Source: Gammaproteobacteria bacterium (GTDB lineage Bacteria; Pseudomonadota; Gammaproteobacteria; JAJDOJ01). Taken from it: 44,506 nt of DNA. Every line of letters begins with the position of its first letter. The stretch's first letter is position 1. The stretch is from the NCBI GenBank assembly GCA_026984215.1, contig JALSSO010000091.1:1-44506 (forward strand), read 5' to 3'. This document shows, piece after piece, positions 42,392 through 44,506 of the stretch. The notes beneath the pieces are model-generated. The model did not search any database. It saw only the letters and a list, made by a program, of their open reading frames with translations, and was not told the origin of the DNA. A program made the translations under genes and the position numbers.

Positions 42392-44506
42392 TCATTGGGG
42401 CACCACGATCAGAACATAATTGCCCGCCGCACCGGTCACCGAGGCCTCCGCGCCTCCGAAACTCACCGTGCCGGACATCGCTGGCGCCTGATACACCCTG
42501 AGCTGAGGAATGCTCGCCGAGGATGTCTGGACGATTTGTCCGGTATCCGTATATCCCGCCATCCATGACGGCAAGGACGCGGCATTTGCGTCATACGCCA
42601 CGTACACCGTGACCGCAGTGGAGGTGCCGAGGTCCATGGTCAGGTAGTCGCTGTTGGATTGGTCCTTGTCCGCGTTCGCCGTCAGAATCCAGCGCCCGCC
42701 CTGCAGGTTCGCGGGAATGGCCTGCAACGTCCAGCTCTCATCCACGTACAAGGTATCGCCCACCTCCTTGAGCTCCTCCTTGTAAGGCAACGGCTGCTCA
42801 CAGGCGCCACCCTGTGTCAACCTGAGGCAGAGACCGTCCACGAAGTATGGCAGTGCCACCGGATTCGTGGGGTTCACGGCATTGTTCCACTTGGCGGCCA
42901 CGATCTGCTGTCCCAACGCGCCGGGATGCAGGACACTGGCAAACAGGAAATAGCGGTTGACGCCTGCGGCCGGATCGAGGAAGAAGGAGTAGAAGTCCGG
43001 CCCGATCTGCGCACCGGTCAGCTGCGTCTGGATGACCTGGTTGTACTCCCGGATCATGGCATTTCTGCCATCCGGATCGTTCTCGGGGTCAGAGAAGGCC
43101 ACCCCATCCTGGCCAAAGCGTGGCGGGACCAAGGCCACGTAAGGCGTCTTGCCGGCATTGTTCACCGCGTCCACGATGGACTGCAGATAACCATAATACG
43201 TGCCGTCACACGCGGTGCCGGTGCACCCGAGTCCGCTCGGGCGGGGTCCAGAGCCGATTCCGGCGTCGTTGGTGCCGATCAGGATCAAGACCCGGTCCGC
43301 ATCACCATGGCGCTCGAGCAGCGAGGCGATCCGATCGGCCAAGTGGCTGGACTGGTCGCCGGGGACGCCCGCGTTCATCACGTTGTGTGCCACGACGACG
43401 GGCGCCGGGCCATTGAGATGATCGACCAGGTTCGCCTGATATCCCTGCAGCGAGACCCGGAATCCATAAGTCGGATCCGAGTTCCCGTCCGCACCGTACC
43501 AATCGTCCACCCCATCGGTGATGCTATCGCCGGAAGTCGCCGTGTTGATGCCACCCAGCCCCACACTATCGTGTTGGTCGGATGAGAGGACCGTGGTGCC
43601 GTCCGAATCGATCAGCTCGACTCCGACGCTATATACGCCTGCCGAGGACGCCGTGCATTGTGCCGTCCAGAACCCCGGCGCCGCCTCGCTCGCCGGGCCG
43701 CAGGGCGAACCGTCGAGCAGGAAACGGACCTGCGCGCCGGCGGGGGCGTTGCGCACCACGGCTTCGGCATCCACCGCGAGGGAACCCACCACCGTGTGCG
43801 CCGCCGGATGGCCTAGCACCGCCTCCGGCGCGGTGGGCGGAGTCCAGACCTCCACGTCGTCGAAGGAACAGGCGCCTCGCGCATACAACGCCACCGCTCC
43901 GCTGGCCACGCTGCCGTCTCTTACGCCGAACAAGGGCGTGCCGTCCCGATACACCGTCAGGAGCTCACCCACATGCACCACGCGCAGCCGCTGCGCCGTT
44001 CCCGCCGCAACCCCACGGCCGTTCTTCGCCAGGGTGGACCATACACCGCCAACCTTCTTTTCCAGCAAGGTGAAGCCATCCACGTGGCTGACCGTGAGCC
44101 GGTAATAGTTGCCGGCATCCTGATATCGCCACATGATGCCGCAATCGTCGTTGGCCCCGCCCGTGACATCCGCCGTCACCGTGGCGGAGAAATCGAGATC
44201 GGAATACGTGCCCGCGTCGTGTGAGTAATAGCCGACCCGGTAGATCAGATCCCGCGTCCCGTCACTGTCGAATCCTCCGTTCCACCAGCCGAACCAGGAC
44301 GAATTCACCGCCTGCTGCCGGTAGACGCCCGACACCACGCCCCAGGAGGGCGATACTCCGGTCTCGTTCACGGTGGTCCAGCCATCGGCGACGCCATCGT
44401 TGAAATCGTCGGCAAACAACAATGTCGGCCCCCCGCCGCCCGCGGAGACCAGCCGCAGGCGGTTGATGTTGAACCCGCCGTTCTCCACCACCAACCGCAG
44501 CACCTG
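42392..44506 (-). CDS. Secreted multidomain protein with SGNH/GDSL hydrolase domain (5' end outside window)
   Basis: About 704 residues are visible and the frame is open to the right edge, so the N-terminus is missing. The first visible residues (LRLVVENGGFNINRLRL) look like the end of a CBM6-type carbohydrate-binding module. Next comes a concanavalin-like beta-sandwich (FADDFNDGVADGW to FDDVEVW, about residues 30-220), an Ig-like section (about 225-315), then an SGNH hydrolase with the nucleophile in SGDSITDG, VLILIGTNDAG and LHPGALGQQ. A C-terminal beta domain of about 130 residues ends the protein. Likely an extracellular carbohydrate esterase or related hydrolase; substrate not evident. 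Confidence 0.82.
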   Translation of the reverse strand, partial: QVLRLVVENGGFNINRLRLVSAGGGGPTLLFADDFNDGVADGWTTVNETGVSPSWGVVSGVYRQQAVNSSWFGWWNGGFDSDGTRDLIYRVGYYSHDAGTYSDLDFSATVTADVTGGANDDCGIMWRYQDAGNYYRLTVSHVDGFTLLEKKVGGVWSTLAKNGRGVAAGTAQRLRVVHVGELLTVYRDGTPLFGVRDGSVASGAVALYARGACSFDDVEVWTPPTAPEAVLGHPAAHTVVGSLAVDAEAVVRNAPAGAQVRFLLDGSPCGPASEAAPGFWTAQCTASSAGVYSVGVELIDSDGTTVLSSDQHDSVGLGGINTATSGDSITDGVDDWYGADGNSDPTYGFRVSLQGYQANLVDHLNGPAPVVVAHNVMNAGVPGDQSSHLADRIASLLERHGDADRVLILIGTNDAGIGSGPRPSGLGCTGTACDGTYYGYLQSIVDAVNNAGKTPYVALVPPRFGQDGVAFSDPENDPDGRNAMIREYNQVIQTQLTGAQIGPDFYSFFLDPAAGVNRYFLFASVLHPGALGQQIVAAKWNNAVNPTNPVALPYFVDGLCLRLTQGGACEQPLPYKEELKEVGDTLYVDESWTLQAIPANLQGGRWILTANADKDQSNSDYLTMDLGTSTAVTVYVAYDANAASLPSWMAGYTDTGQIVQTSSASIPQLRVYQAPAMSGTVSFGGAEASVTGAAGNYVLIVVPQ

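Overview
The window is a GC-rich, densely packed gammaproteobacterial chromosome segment. The block radC | coaBC-dut-algC-argB with pyrE close by matches the arrangement known from Pseudomonas and relatives. An outer-membrane porin, a TolC protein, BolA, a TatD nuclease close to E. coli TatD and an AlgC-type mutase also point to Gammaproteobacteria. I favour a Chromatiales/Ectothiorhodospiraceae-like organism, but that finer placement is inference. No tRNA, rRNA, CRISPR array, phage gene or transposase gene was seen. About 40 genes are supported.

Layout. (1) 1-4572, + strand: a DoxX/HvfX-like membrane protein (cut by the window edge), a Na+/H+ antiporter, then DUF692 (MNIO, BufB-like) and DUF2063 (BufC-like) and an AI-2E-family permease, the last three overlapping; no bufferin-type precursor peptide is visible. 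(2) 4544-9525: aminopeptidase N (-), TatD, a small conserved protein, BolA and YdcH/DUF465 (+), and an unknown 132-residue protein (-). (3) 9547-10010: a gene-poor patch with a structured RNA or attenuator ending in a strong terminator, and a 147-bp MITE-like element with CTAG at both ends. (4) 10010-18994: a small secreted protein and a Crp-type regulator (-), divergent from a class III nucleotide cyclase/AAA/TPR protein (+). The cyclase gene is followed by a catalase-like plus cyclooxygenase-like double haem enzyme (+), then a porin (+) with its own AT-rich promoter region and terminator. (5) 19204-24805 (-): glycosyltransferase 2, NAD-dependent epimerase and polyprenyl-phosphate sugar-phosphate transferase joined by overlapping start/stop codons, then a PAS-GGDEF-EAL protein. 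(6) 24886-27833 (+): rhodanese, TolC, BioF. (7) 27841-34782: housekeeping block radC (-), coaBC-dut-algC-argB (+), a DUF4124 protein (-), a TauE/SafE permease (+) and pyrE (-). (8) 34788-44506 (-): an operon of three large secreted FG-GAP/ASPIC-UnbV (CRTAC1-like) proteins with a sulfotransferase between them, running directly into pyrE. It is preceded by a small secreted protein and a large secreted SGNH-hydrolase protein that continues past the right edge.

Two regions look most novel. The first is the single polypeptide at 14782-17622 that keeps the haem-ligand and catalytic residues of both a catalase-related hydroperoxide-metabolising enzyme and a COX-like fatty-acid dioxygenase. It sits behind a nucleotide cyclase that is divergent from a Crp-like regulator, so it reads as a possible signal-controlled oxylipin synthase. 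The second is the ASPIC/FG-GAP triplet with an embedded PAPS-type sulfotransferase. Its genes share stop and start codons, which points to a dedicated but undefined surface or secreted system. The 9.5-9.8 kb RNA, with two copies of a 12-nt segment able to compete for one terminator arm, is the best non-coding candidate.
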